Assembly: GCA_041690495.1 (NCBI GenBank)
Contig: JAWLHE010000005.1
Location: 124,001 to 188,000, forward strand
DNA: 64,000 bases
Direction of reading: 5' to 3'
Source: DATAAP01 sp041690495
GTDB taxonomy: Bacteria; Pseudomonadota; Alphaproteobacteria; CACIAM-22H2
How positions within the stretch are numbered: the first letter of the stretch is position 1; each line of letters opens with the position of its first letter. This document shows positions 7,758-16,259 of the stretch, one piece after another. Under the pieces are notes generated by a model. That model was not told the DNA's origin and searched no databases. It worked only from the letters and a program-made list of their open reading frames with translations. The position numbers and the translations under genes are program-made.

Positions 7758-8858
7758 ATGGACGGCGTCGACCGCGTGATCGATCAGCTCTACGACGGCG
7801 CGCTCGATGCAGCCGCCTGGCCCGCGGCATTTGCTTCACTTTGCGATTTTCTCGATGCGGATCATGCGATCGGCATGGTCCGCGACGGCGGTTCCTCGAG
7901 CTTTCCACTGGTTGCGGCGGCGCGCATCGACCCCGCGAATGTGGCGCGTTTCGTCGACGCCGCACCAGGCGCGATGGCGTTGCTGCAGGGATTCTCGGAA
8001 CGACGGTCGTTCGATTTCTCGTCCGTCGTTCCGCGCGACCATTTCGTCCGAAGCGACTTCTTCCAGGATGTCATCCGGCCGATGGGCGGTTACCGGGCGA
8101 TGATGACCGTTCCTTTCCGGCAACGGGGGTACGACAGCTTCGTTGCCGTCTGCCGCCCGGAGCGCGCCCGGGAATTCGGGGAGGCCGAAACGGCGATGCT
8201 GGAGCGGATCGTCCCGCACATCACGCGTGCCATGCGCGTCAGGCTGCGCATCGACAGCGCCGAGATGCGAATGGCGGCCGCGCTCGTTGCGTTCGACCAG
8301 ATCGACACCGGGCTCGCGATCGTCGACAGCGCGATGCGACCGATCGTCCTGAACCGACGGGCCGAGCAAGCGCTCGCGAGCCGCGACGGTCTTGCACTCT
8401 CGCAACGCGCGCTTGGGCCGACCGATGCAGCGATGGCACCGGTGCTTCGCGAATTCGTCAAACGCGCCGCGGCCGATGACCCGCGGGCGCCCGGTTCCTA
8501 TGCCCTGGTTCTGCGGCGCGGCGGCGGCCGTCCGCCGTGGTCGGTCACGGTGCGCAGACTCGACCCGAAGCATGCGCCGCCCGTCGGCGGCCTGGTCGCG
8601 CTGCTATTCGAGGACGTGGCGCGGCTACCGGCCGATGTAGCGCCCATGCTCGCGGCGATCTTCCGCCTTACCCCGCGGGAAGCGGCACTCGCGGCGGCGC
8701 TTACCCGCGGCGTCGCACTCGCCGACGCGGCGGATCAGCTTGGCATCACAACCGGCACCGCCCGCGTCTACCTCAAGAGCATCTTCGCCAAGACGCACAC
8801 ACGCCGTCAGGGCGAGCTCGTCAGCCTGATCCTGCGACTGACCCGCTTCGCGGGCTGA
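7758..8858 (+). CDS. LuxR-type HTH transcriptional regulator
   Basis: A 366-residue regulator. The C-terminal fifty residues form the GerE/LuxR helix-turn-helix (LTPREAALAAALTRGVALAD, then LGITTGTARVYLKSIFAKTH). The N-terminal 290 residues resemble the PAS/GAF-like sensing region of a large alphaproteobacterial LuxR family, opening DRVIDQLYDGALDAAAWPAA. No acyl-homoserine lactone synthase is near and the autoinducer pocket residues are not apparent, so it is probably a LuxR-solo type regulator. It is divergent from the receiver protein, and the 151-base gap should hold both promoters. Confidence 0.85.
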   Translation: MDGVDRVIDQLYDGALDAAAWPAAFASLCDFLDADHAIGMVRDGGSSSFPLVAAARIDPANVARFVDAAPGAMALLQGFSERRSFDFSSVVPRDHFVRSDFFQDVIRPMGGYRAMMTVPFRQRGYDSFVAVCRPERAREFGEAETAMLERIVPHITRAMRVRLRIDSAEMRMAAALVAFDQIDTGLAIVDSAMRPIVLNRRAEQALASRDGLALSQRALGPTDAAMAPVLREFVKRAAADDPRAPGSYALVLRRGGGRPPWSVTVRRLDPKHAPPVGGLVALLFEDVARLPADVAPMLAAIFRLTPREAALAAALTRGVALADAADQLGITTGTARVYLKSIFAKTHTRRQGELVSLILRLTRFAG

Positions 8859-9009
8859 GCCGGCAGCACCTCTCATTTGGGAGTGTTGCCCGCGATTACG
8901 GCAGCGACCGGCCACAGGCGGGAAAGGTCGGAGATTCAAGCAGAAGGCCGTGTGGCCCGACGATTGCAACGCTGCCGCAGCACCGGACGCAGCGCGGCAG
9001 GAGGGACGA

Positions 9010-9996
9010 ATGCGATCCAGTCTGTTGATGGGAGCCTTGCTACTCGGTTCAACGATCATCACCGGCCCCGCCTGGTCGGGGGCCATCGTCCGGGCCTCCG
9101 CGGACTCCGGATACGAAAGCGCCTCGGCAGATTCGTCGGACGACCCGAATCTGGTCAGCGAACCATTCGTATCCGCACGGGCGCACGCTACGGAGCTCAG
9201 CGCCAGTTCGCTGGCAACGGCCGGTGCAATCGATTCATGCTTTCAGACCGGCAACCCCGCGCCCGGCTGCGTGACCATCGGCACGGAAGTCCAAGTCAGA
9301 TCCTACGCTTCCGCCAATGGCAATGCCGGTTACCTCCGCGCCGCGGCGAACTCGGGCGACGGCGGCCAAGGCAGCGCTTCCGCGACCCTGATCGACAGCA
9401 TCACCCTGACCAACCCGGTCATCGACGTCTTCATCGACGTCAACGCGATCGGCGGCGCGAGCGTCGTTTCGCCGGGACAATCCGTCGGCCAGTCCAGCAT
9501 CTTCTTCTCGCTGTTCCTCGATACGCCGAGCCCGAACCTGGACCAGCCGCAACGGATCTTCCTGTTCTCCATGGAGGCGTTCAAGGACGATGAGGATTCC
9601 GGCTTTATCGCCTACCTGCTGGACGACCCCGACAATGTCGCGGACAGCGGTAGTTCGATCCCCGGGTCCTTCGACTTGGAGATCGACCTGTCGGATCCGG
9701 CCTTCGCCGGGATTTTCGGACTGCCCGGTCCGGCCGGGTTCGATCTCGACGGGCCGCTGCCCCTCGGGTTCATGCTGATGACCTCGGCAGCGTGCTTCGA
9801 TGACAGCAATTGCTTCGCGCAGGCGCGCGTCGACAACACGCTGTACATCGCGCTCGATGGCGCCTCGGCAAACGGCTACAGCTATCCTGGTCGGTCGGTC
9901 GTCGGTCCGCCGCCGACCGGCATCCCTGCGCCCGCCTCGGGCCTGCTGCTGCTGAGCGGGCTCGCCGCCCTCGCCGGCCTCCGCCGCCGCGCCTAG
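9010..9996 (+). CDS. Secreted protein with a PEP/VPLPA-CTERM-like sorting tail
   Basis: A 328-residue protein with a signal peptide (MRSSLLMGALLLGSTIITGP, cleavage near AWSGA) and no recognisable enzyme domain. The body is rich in Ala, Ser, Asp and Gly and probably all beta, with repeated DSITLTN/VFIDVN-like strands. The last 25 residues read IPAPASGLLLLSGLAALAGL followed by RRRA. That is a short Pro motif, a hydrophobic helix and an Arg cluster, as in VPLPA-CTERM or PEP-CTERM proteins processed by exosortase or archaeosortase-like enzymes. No sorting enzyme is in the window. The ATG at 9010 follows AGGAGGGACGA; an upstream in-frame start lacks this. Confidence 0.7.
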   Translation: MRSSLLMGALLLGSTIITGPAWSGAIVRASADSGYESASADSSDDPNLVSEPFVSARAHATELSASSLATAGAIDSCFQTGNPAPGCVTIGTEVQVRSYASANGNAGYLRAAANSGDGGQGSASATLIDSITLTNPVIDVFIDVNAIGGASVVSPGQSVGQSSIFFSLFLDTPSPNLDQPQRIFLFSMEAFKDDEDSGFIAYLLDDPDNVADSGSSIPGSFDLEIDLSDPAFAGIFGLPGPAGFDLDGPLPLGFMLMTSAACFDDSNCFAQARVDNTLYIALDGASANGYSYPGRSVVGPPPTGIPAPASGLLLLSGLAALAGLRRRA

Positions 9997-10757
9997 CCCT
10001 GCACCGAATAGCCGCCATCCACCGGAATGGCGGTTCCAGTCAGGAAGTCGGACGCGCTCGAGGCGAGGAACGCGGCGATGCCGGCGAAATCGTCGGGCGT
10101 GCCCCAGCGGCCGGCTGGCGTGCGCGCGACGACACGCTCGTGCAGCCCCTGCACCTGCTGACGCGCGGTCTTGGTCAGGTCGGTGTCGATCCAGCCCGGC
10201 AGCACGGCGTTGACCTGGATGTTGTCCTTGGCCCAGGCGGTCGCGAGCACGCGCGAGAACTGGACGATGCCGCCCTTCGCCGCCGCATAGGGCAGCGCAA
10301 ACGGCACGCCGAAGATCGAGGTCATCGAGCCGATATTGATGATCTTGCCGCCGCCCGCGCGCTTCATCTCCGGATACGCCGCGTGCGAGCACAGGAAGGC
10401 GCTGGTCAGGTTCGCGTTCACGACCTCGTGCCATTCGGCAAGCGTGTAGGCTTCGGGCGCCTTGCGATTGTTCATGCCAGCGTTGTTGACGAGGATGTCG
10501 AGCCGTCCGAAGCGGTCGACGGCGGCTTTCACCATGGCGCGGCAGGAGTCCTCCTTCACCACGTCGACCTGCACCGCCGCCGCCTTGACGCCGAGCGCAT
10601 CGAGGTCCTTCACCGCCTTGTCGTTCTTCGCCGTGTTGCGGCCGGCGACGACGACCGCAGCACCTGCCTCAGCCAGTCCGCGCGCCATGCCGAACCCGAT
10701 GCCGCCATTGCCGCCGGTGACGATCGCCACCTTGCCCTTGAGATCGAAACGCTTCAT
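9993..10757 (-). CDS. SDR family NAD(P)-dependent oxidoreductase
   Basis: A 254-residue classical short-chain dehydrogenase. Cofactor motif TGGNGGIGFG (about residues 14-23), NNAG (about 90), catalytic Ser in NIGSMTS, and YAAAK (Tyr and Lys) are all present. The C-terminus VDGGYSVQG is typical of the glucose dehydrogenase / 3-oxoacyl reductase type. The substrate is unknown. It is third in a minus-strand set LysR - aldehyde dehydrogenase - SDR, so it may produce the aldehyde or a related intermediate for its neighbour. Its stop overlaps the convergent secreted-protein gene by four bases. Confidence 0.92.
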   Translation of the reverse strand: MKRFDLKGKVAIVTGGNGGIGFGMARGLAEAGAAVVVAGRNTAKNDKAVKDLDALGVKAAAVQVDVVKEDSCRAMVKAAVDRFGRLDILVNNAGMNNRKAPEAYTLAEWHEVVNANLTSAFLCSHAAYPEMKRAGGGKIINIGSMTSIFGVPFALPYAAAKGGIVQFSRVLATAWAKDNIQVNAVLPGWIDTDLTKTARQQVQGLHERVVARTPAGRWGTPDDFAGIAAFLASSASDFLTGTAIPVDGGYSVQG

Positions 10758-10817
10758 CCCCCCGCTCCCAAATCTTTGAGTCTGAAGCCCTCTGCCCGTT
10801 GGGGAGAAAGGCGTTTC

Positions 10818-12329
10818 CTACCGCATCACGAACGGATTCGGCACCTCATCGGCGGTGGAGATCCACACGCTCTTGGTCTGCAGGTACTCCCAGATCGCGT
10901 CCTGGCCGTTCTCGCGGCCGAGGCCGGAGCGCTTGTAGCCGCCGAACGGCGACATGTAACTGACCGCGCGATAGGTGTTGACCCACACCGAACCCGCCTG
11001 CAGCCGCTCCGACACCTTCAGCGCCCGCTTGATGCTCTGCGTCCACACGCCGGCCGCGAGGCCGTAGAGCGTGTCGTTGGCGATGGCGACCGCCTCTTCC
11101 TCGTCGTGGAAACGGATCACCGACAGCACGGGGCCGAACACTTCCTCGCGCGCGATCCGCATCCGGTTGTTGACGCCCGAGAAGATGGTCGGCTCGACGA
11201 ACCAGCCGTCGCCGCATTCCGGCCGATTTGCCGGACCGCCGCCGAGTACGCAGTTCGCGCCCTCGCCCTTGGCGATGTCGATATAGCCGAGGATCTTCTT
11301 GTATTGCGGCTGGGTCGTGACGGGACCGACCTGCGTCTCGGCGCTCATCGGATCGCCCATCTTTGCCGTCTTCGCGAACGAGACCAGCCGGTCGAGGAAC
11401 TCGTTGTGGATCGAATCCTGCACCAGCAGGCGCGAGCCGGCGATGCAGGTCTGTCCGGTCGCGGCGAAGATGCCCGAGATGGCGCCCTTCACCGCGTCCT
11501 CGATCTTCGCGTCGTCGAAGACGATGTTCGGCGACTTGCCGCCGAGCTCGAGCGTCACGCGCTTGAGACCCTTCGCCGCCGTCTCATAGACGCGCTGGCC
11601 GCTCATCTCGCCGCCGGTGAAGGCGACTTTCGCGACCTTGGGATGGAGCACCAGCGGCTCGCCGACATCCGCGCCGAAGCCGGTGACGACGTTGACGACG
11701 CCCTTGGGGAATCCGGCCTCCTCGATCAGCTTGCAGAATTCCAGCGCCGAGGCCGAGGTGAACTCCGACGGCTTGACCACCAGGGTGCAGCCCGCCGCCA
11801 GCGCCGGCGCCAGCTTCCACGACAGCAGTAGCAGCGGCGAGTTCCACGGGATGATCGCCGCGACTACGCCGACCGGCTCGTGTCGCGTGAAGTTGAAGGT
11901 GTTGGCCTTGTCGATCGGGATGACGGCGCCCTCGATCTTGTCGGCGAGGCCGCCAAAGTAATAGTACCAGTTCGGCATGTAGCGGAGCTGCCCGCCCATC
12001 TCGGCGAACAGCTTGCCGTTGTCGCGCACCTCGACGGCGCCGAGCCGCTCGGCCTCGCGCGCGATCAGGTCGCCGAGCCGGCGCAGCAGTGCTCCGCGCT
12101 GCGAGGCATTCAGCTTCGGCCAGTCCCCGGTCGTGAACGCCTGGTATGCAGCCTCAACCGCACGCCCGACATCCTCGGCATTGCCCTTGGGGATCAGCGC
12201 CCATGGCTTGCCGGTATACGGGTTGTAGCTCTCGAACCATTCGCCCGAGGCCGGCTCGACCCACTCGCCGCCGACATGCATCCGGTATTTCTGCAGACCC
12301 TGCTCGACCATTACCGACTCAGGCGCCAT
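10818..12329 (-). CDS. Aldehyde dehydrogenase (NAD(P)-dependent)
   Basis: A 503-residue member of the ALDH superfamily. It contains the cofactor loop (IIPWNSPLLLLSWKLAPALA), the general-base Glu in VTLELGGKSPNIV, the nucleophile Cys in GQTCIAGSR and the late motif EEVFGPVLSVI. The close resemblance to carnitine/betaine-type and 5-carboxymethyl-type ALDHs does not fix a substrate. The ATG at 12329 follows GGGAGGAAGG. The open frame continues to 13319 but there overlaps the LysR gene and is not coding. It is probably cotranscribed with the downstream SDR and under the LysR protein. Confidence 0.93.
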   Translation of the reverse strand: MAPESVMVEQGLQKYRMHVGGEWVEPASGEWFESYNPYTGKPWALIPKGNAEDVGRAVEAAYQAFTTGDWPKLNASQRGALLRRLGDLIAREAERLGAVEVRDNGKLFAEMGGQLRYMPNWYYYFGGLADKIEGAVIPIDKANTFNFTRHEPVGVVAAIIPWNSPLLLLSWKLAPALAAGCTLVVKPSEFTSASALEFCKLIEEAGFPKGVVNVVTGFGADVGEPLVLHPKVAKVAFTGGEMSGQRVYETAAKGLKRVTLELGGKSPNIVFDDAKIEDAVKGAISGIFAATGQTCIAGSRLLVQDSIHNEFLDRLVSFAKTAKMGDPMSAETQVGPVTTQPQYKKILGYIDIAKGEGANCVLGGGPANRPECGDGWFVEPTIFSGVNNRMRIAREEVFGPVLSVIRFHDEEEAVAIANDTLYGLAAGVWTQSIKRALKVSERLQAGSVWVNTYRAVSYMSPFGGYKRSGLGRENGQDAIWEYLQTKSVWISTADEVPNPFVMR

Positions 12330-12445
12330 GTCCTTCCTCCCGGTCTGAATCTTCAAAACGCACGCGCCGACGGCGCGAACGGATCGCGGATCTCGGTCGT
12401 GCGATGTCACCACTGAATTGGCCGCAGCGCAATCCCGCCCCGCCG

Positions 12446-13312
12446 TCAGCCGGCATGCCAGGCGCGCAGACTGCGGGTGAGGTGGTCCGCGAGCGCCCGC
12501 GCCTGCCGCGTCGCGCCGCCAGGCCCGGTATGAAGGGTGATATCGACGTCGGGGAAGCGCGGGAAGCCCTCGCGCACGGTCAGCCGCCGCAGCCTGGGGC
12601 TGATCGTCGATTTCTTGAACACAGAAACCGCCAGCCCCGCCTCGACCGCCGCCTCGACCGTGGCCAGGCTTGGGCTCATATAGGCGCAGCGCCAGCGCCG
12701 TCCGCGGTCGTCGAGTGCAGCCGTCGCCCACCGTCGAAACAGGCAGCCCTGGCGCGACACCGCAAGCGGCAGCGGATCCTCGCGATGCGTCCGGTGCGCG
12801 CGCGACGTCGCCCAGACTGGCGTGTCGCGGCAGATCACATCGCCGCGGCCGAGCCCGACCGGATGCATGCCGAGCACAAGATCGAACTCGGCGCCGATCC
12901 GCTGGACCAGATCGCTGGTCAGCCCGGTCTGCACCTCGACCTGAACCGTCGGATGCTCGCTCCAGAAACGCGCCAGGATGCGCGGCAGGACGCGTGTCGC
13001 GTAATCGTCGATGCAGCCGAGGCGGATCGTGCCGGCGATCCGTCGCTGCCGCACCACGCCGATCGCTTCGTCGTTGAGCGCGAGCAACCGTCGGGCATAG
13101 CCCATCAACGCCTCGCCCGCTTCGGTCAGGCCGGTGCGCCTGCCCTCCCGCTCGAACAGGGCGGTGCCGACTTCCTGCTCCAGACGCTTGATCTGCATGC
13201 TTACGGCCGACTGCGTTCGGTTGAGAGCCCGGGCCGCGTGCGTGAAGCCGCCCCGTTCGGCGACGGTGACAAACACCTTCAGGAGATCCGAGTCGAGCAA
13301 TCTCGTCTGCAT
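12446..13312 (-). CDS. LysR family transcriptional regulator
   Basis: A 288-residue LysR protein. The winged helix at residues 1-60 includes VAERGGFTHAARALNRTQSA followed by VSMQIKRLEQEVG. The remainder is the periplasmic-binding-like effector domain (IRLGCIDDYATRVLPRILAR). It lies upstream of the ALDH-SDR pair on the same strand and divergent from an EamA exporter, with a TTAT-N7-ATAA site in the gap, so it is a candidate regulator of both sides. Confidence 0.92.
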   Translation of the reverse strand: MQTRLLDSDLLKVFVTVAERGGFTHAARALNRTQSAVSMQIKRLEQEVGTALFEREGRRTGLTEAGEALMGYARRLLALNDEAIGVVRQRRIAGTIRLGCIDDYATRVLPRILARFWSEHPTVQVEVQTGLTSDLVQRIGAEFDLVLGMHPVGLGRGDVICRDTPVWATSRAHRTHREDPLPLAVSRQGCLFRRWATAALDDRGRRWRCAYMSPSLATVEAAVEAGLAVSVFKKSTISPRLRRLTVREGFPRFPDVDITLHTGPGGATRQARALADHLTRSLRAWHAG

Positions 13313-13325
13313 TCATCATATTCCC

Positions 13326-13340
13326 TTATATCGGCCATAA
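13326..13340. promoter_or_regulatory. Candidate LysR box (T-N11-A type)
   Basis: TTATATCGGCCATAA has TTAT and ATAA arms spaced by seven bases, fitting the T-N11-A pattern of LysR recognition sites. It is centred about 20 bases upstream of the lysR start in the 96-base divergent gap, where autoregulation and control of the exporter would be expected. Confidence 0.5.
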
Positions 13341-13408
13341 AGATTATTCGTTTTTGTGATGGATGGCGAGAGCCTAACGTCCTGGACGAATTTCGTGGAA
13401 CGACGCCG

Positions 13409-14443
13409 ATGCGCAAGGAGTATCTCGGGATCGCTGCCGCGTGCGCATCGAGCTGCCTCGGCGGCGCCTCGGTCGTGGCGACCCGGGCAGTCGTGCCGCT
13501 GACCGACCCGGCGACACTTGCGGTGATGCGCTACGGTGTCGGGGCGATCTGCCTGGCACTGCTCGTGCGCGCCATGCGGCGGCCCTGGCCCGACCGCGCC
13601 GACCTGCTGCCGGTCGCGCTGCTCGGCGTACTGTTCTTCGCGCTGTTCCCGTTCCTGTTCAACCTGTCGCTGTCCTACACGACCGCGGCACGTGGATCTC
13701 TGGCGCTCTCGACCCTGCCGTTCATGACCCTGATCGTCGCCGCGTTGCTGCGCGGCGAGGCAGTGACGCGCAGCAAGCTGGCCGGCGTCGTGCTTGCGAC
13801 GATCGGCGTCGCCGTCGCGCTGGGCGACGGCATCGCCGGCGACGCCACGTTGCGGGCCGGCGACATCCTGATGGTCGCGACGGCGCTGTGCGGCGCCTTC
13901 TACAACGTGCTGTCGCGCCCCTACCTCGCGCGCGTGCCCGCACTCGTCTACACCACGATCGGCATGATCGCCGGCACGGCGGCGAGCCTGACCTGGGCGC
14001 TGGCCTGGGGCGAGCCGCTGCGCGTCCTCGACATGCCGGCCTGGGCAGGCGCGGCGATTGCCTTCCTCGGAATCGGCGGTGCGGCGCTCACCTTCTATCT
14101 CTGGAGCTATGGGCTCGAGCACACGACGCCGACCTGCGTCGCGACGACTGTCACCCTCAACCCCATCGTCGCGATGGCGCTGGGTACGCTCTTGCTCGGC
14201 GAACCAGCGCCCGGGCGGCTCGCGCTCGGCCTCGCCGCCGTCGCGCTGGGCATCGTGCTGGTGAGCGGGAGTGCGCCTCTCCATGCCTGGATCAGGATGT
14301 CCAAATGGCAGAAAAGGCGCCGCACCGAACGCATCCTCGACCGGCTGACCGATCGCCAACTGGACGATGTAGGCCTACTCGACGCGAGGGCGGAGCGACG
14401 GAGGCGCCGGTCGCCTCCGTTCTGGTGGCTGCCCTACGACTGA
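13409..14443 (+). CDS. EamA/DMT-family permease with an in-frame DUF1127-like tail
   Basis: A 344-residue product. Residues 1-296 are a ten-helix drug/metabolite exporter with two EamA repeats (SSCLGGASVVATRAVVPLTD and, later, LWSYGLEHTTPTCVATTVTL). The last 48 residues (MSKWQKRRRTERILDRLTDR, then QLDDVGL) are soluble, basic and match the small DUF1127/YjiS domain. An internal ATG at 14297, preceded by GGATCAGG, would make that tail a free DUF1127-sized protein. It is either a fusion after loss of a stop codon or two nested products. Exported substrate is unknown; the divergent LysR may control it. Confidence 0.85.
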   Translation: MRKEYLGIAAACASSCLGGASVVATRAVVPLTDPATLAVMRYGVGAICLALLVRAMRRPWPDRADLLPVALLGVLFFALFPFLFNLSLSYTTAARGSLALSTLPFMTLIVAALLRGEAVTRSKLAGVVLATIGVAVALGDGIAGDATLRAGDILMVATALCGAFYNVLSRPYLARVPALVYTTIGMIAGTAASLTWALAWGEPLRVLDMPAWAGAAIAFLGIGGAALTFYLWSYGLEHTTPTCVATTVTLNPIVAMALGTLLLGEPAPGRLALGLAAVALGIVLVSGSAPLHAWIRMSKWQKRRRTERILDRLTDRQLDDVGLLDARAERRRRRSPPFWWLPYD

Positions 14444-14512
14444 TCCACCCATCTCGGGGTTGAAACGGCGCGGCATCCGACGCAGATTGACCGGCGAATC
14501 ACGGAGTTGCGC

Positions 14513-15319
14513 ATGTCCGCCCTGCCCCAGCCCGCCCGCCAAGCACCTCTCCTCCTGCGCGACGACCGCGACGGCGTCGCGACCTTGACCATGAACAGAC
14601 CGGCGCAGCGCAATGCGCTGTCGGTGGCGCTCATGTCGGCGCTGCAGGACGAGCTCGATCGCATCAAGACCGATGCTTCGGTCAAGGCCGTGGTCATCGC
14701 CGGGGCCGGACCGGGCTTCTGCGGCGGACATGATCTCAAGGAGATGCGCGCGAATCCCGGTCGCCAGGCCTACGAGGCACTGTTCGAGCAATGCTCCAGG
14801 CTGATGCTCTCGATCACGCGGCTGCGACAGCCGGTGATCGCCAAGGTCCACGCGATCGCCGCCGCGGCCGGATGCCAGCTCGTTGCCAGCTGCGATCTTG
14901 CCGTCGCGGCCGAGAGCGCCCGGTTCGCCGTCAATGGCATCAATATCGGACTGTTCTGCTCGACGCCGATGGTGGCACTGACGCGCGCGATCGGCCGCAA
15001 GGCGGCGATGGAGATGCTGCTGACCGGCGATCTCGTCGACGCGGCGACGGCGCTCGATCTCGGGCTCATCAACAAGGTCGTGCCCGACGGCGAACTCGGA
15101 GCGGCGGTAGACGCTCTCGCCGCCAAAATCGTCGCGAAATCGCCGCTGGCGCTGGCAATCGGCAAGGAGGCGTTCTACAAGCAGGCAGAACTCGGCCTCG
15201 AGGACGCCTACCGCTATGCGAGCGAAGTGATGACGCGCAACATGCTGGCCCGCGACGCCGAGCGCGGCATCGACGCGTTCATCGCCAAGCAGCCCATGCC
15301 GAAATGGGAAGGGCGTTGA
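14513..15319 (+). CDS. Enoyl-CoA hydratase-like protein (ECHDC3 type)
   Basis: A 268-residue crotonase. ATLTMNRPAQRNALS and GPGFCGGHDLKEM form the first oxyanion loop. In the second, AAAAGCQLVASCDLAVA has Gln where hydratases have the catalytic Glu. Together with NIGLFCSTPMVAL this is the signature of ECHDC3-like proteins, whose catalytic role is uncertain. I use the ATG at 14513 (ACGGAG eight bases upstream) rather than the TTG at 14507. It is four bases ahead of the CoA-binding protein gene, so the two are cotranscribed. Confidence 0.88.
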   Translation: MSALPQPARQAPLLLRDDRDGVATLTMNRPAQRNALSVALMSALQDELDRIKTDASVKAVVIAGAGPGFCGGHDLKEMRANPGRQAYEALFEQCSRLMLSITRLRQPVIAKVHAIAAAAGCQLVASCDLAVAAESARFAVNGINIGLFCSTPMVALTRAIGRKAAMEMLLTGDLVDAATALDLGLINKVVPDGELGAAVDALAAKIVAKSPLALAIGKEAFYKQAELGLEDAYRYASEVMTRNMLARDAERGIDAFIAKQPMPKWEGR

Positions 15320-15323
15320 GTGC

Positions 15324-15842
15324 ATGGCGACCGCGATCAAGAAACCGGCCATCAGGATCGACCACGACAACTACAGCGATTCGTATCTGCGCGACGTTCT
15401 GCGATGCGTGAAGACGATCGCCATGGTCGGCGCCAGCACCAACTGGAACCGGCCGAGCTACTTCGCCATGAAGTATCTCCAGCACAAGGGTTATCGCGTG
15501 ATCCCGGTCAACCCGACCGCCGCCGGCGAGGAGATTCTCGGCGAAAAGGTTTACGCCAGCCTCAAGGACATCCCGGACAGGGTCGACATGGTCGACATCT
15601 TCCGCAACTCGGCCGCCGCCGGGCCGATCGTCGACGAGGCGATCGCGATCCGGGCCCCGATCGTGTGGATGCAACTCGGCGTGCGCAACGATGCGGCCGC
15701 TGCGCGCGCCGAGGCCGCCGGAATGACGGTGGTCATGAACCGATGCCCGAAGATCGAGTACGGCCGGCTGCATGGCGAGCTGTCCTGGGGCGGCATCAAC
15801 TCCGGCATCATCTCCAGCAAGCGCCAGAAACAGCGGCGCTAG
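15324..15842 (+). CDS. CoA-binding domain protein (YccU-like)
   Basis: A 172-residue protein formed by one Rossmann-type CoA-binding domain, as in the N-terminal part of succinyl-CoA synthetase alpha. The nucleotide loop reads TIAMVGASTNWNRPS near residue 35, followed by GYRVIPVNPT, VDMVDIFRNS and IVWMQLGV. C-terminal MNRCPKIEYGRL is conserved in the family. Its biochemical role is unknown. Coupling to a crotonase supports a link with acyl-CoA metabolism. Confidence 0.88.
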   Translation: MATAIKKPAIRIDHDNYSDSYLRDVLRCVKTIAMVGASTNWNRPSYFAMKYLQHKGYRVIPVNPTAAGEEILGEKVYASLKDIPDRVDMVDIFRNSAAAGPIVDEAIAIRAPIVWMQLGVRNDAAAARAEAAGMTVVMNRCPKIEYGRLHGELSWGGINSGIISSKRQKQRR

Positions 15843-15887
15843 AGCCCTCAAGACCCCAAAAAGGCATCGAATCCGCACTCGGCTCGA

Positions 15888-15917
15888 TTGACAGCGGGCA
15901 ACGGCCGGGCGTAAAGA
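15888..15917 (+). promoter_or_regulatory. Possible promoter of the cold-shock cluster
   Basis: A perfect TTGACA (15888-15893) is followed after 18 bases by TAAAGA (15912-15917), a poor -10. If used, the leader to cspA would be about 125 bases, long enough for the structured leaders seen on cold-shock messages. The -10 is weak, so the call is tentative. Confidence 0.4.
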
Positions 15918-16048
15918 TTAATGTCTATCTTGGCTTGCCTTGCTTGCCGGCCCCGCTTGTGCGGGTTTCGCATCCAAGTCACATTCCAAAATCAGGCAAC
16001 GCACGGCACGGGGCCGGGCGGAATGTTTATGATCAAGCGGAGACGAGG

Positions 16049-16255
16049 ATGGCGATCGGCACGGTGAAATGGTTCAATCCGACCAAGGGTTTCGGCTTCA
16101 TTCAGCCCGAGGATGGCGGGGGCGATGTGTTCGTGCACATCTCTGCCGTTGAGAAGGCCGGGCTGCGCACGCTCAACGAGGGCCAGCGCGTCAATTACGA
16201 GCGCGTCCAGGGGAAGAACGGCAAGTACTCGGCCGAGAATCTCTCGGCGGCCTGA
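16049..16255 (+). CDS. Cold-shock protein, single CSD
   Basis: A 68-residue CspA-family RNA-binding OB-fold. RNP1 is KGFGFIQPED and RNP2 is VFVHISAV; the opening GTVKWFNPTKGFGFI is diagnostic. These proteins melt mRNA structure and may be constitutive or cold induced. The ATG follows GGAGACGAGG. Four genes on the same strand follow closely, forming a small RNA-binding cluster. Confidence 0.95.
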   Translation: MAIGTVKWFNPTKGFGFIQPEDGGGDVFVHISAVEKAGLRTLNEGQRVNYERVQGKNGKYSAENLSAA

Positions 16256-16259
16256 ACGG

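Noticed and set aside
9235..10434. 399-codon minus frame across the secreted protein gene and the SDR
   Set aside because: Shadow of the SDR gene in another frame; the opposite-strand secreted protein has a signal, a ribosome site and a sorting tail.
12330..13319. Upstream extension of the aldehyde dehydrogenase frame
   Set aside because: It lies over the LysR gene on the same strand in another frame. The ALDH has a family-like start with a strong Shine-Dalgarno at 12329.
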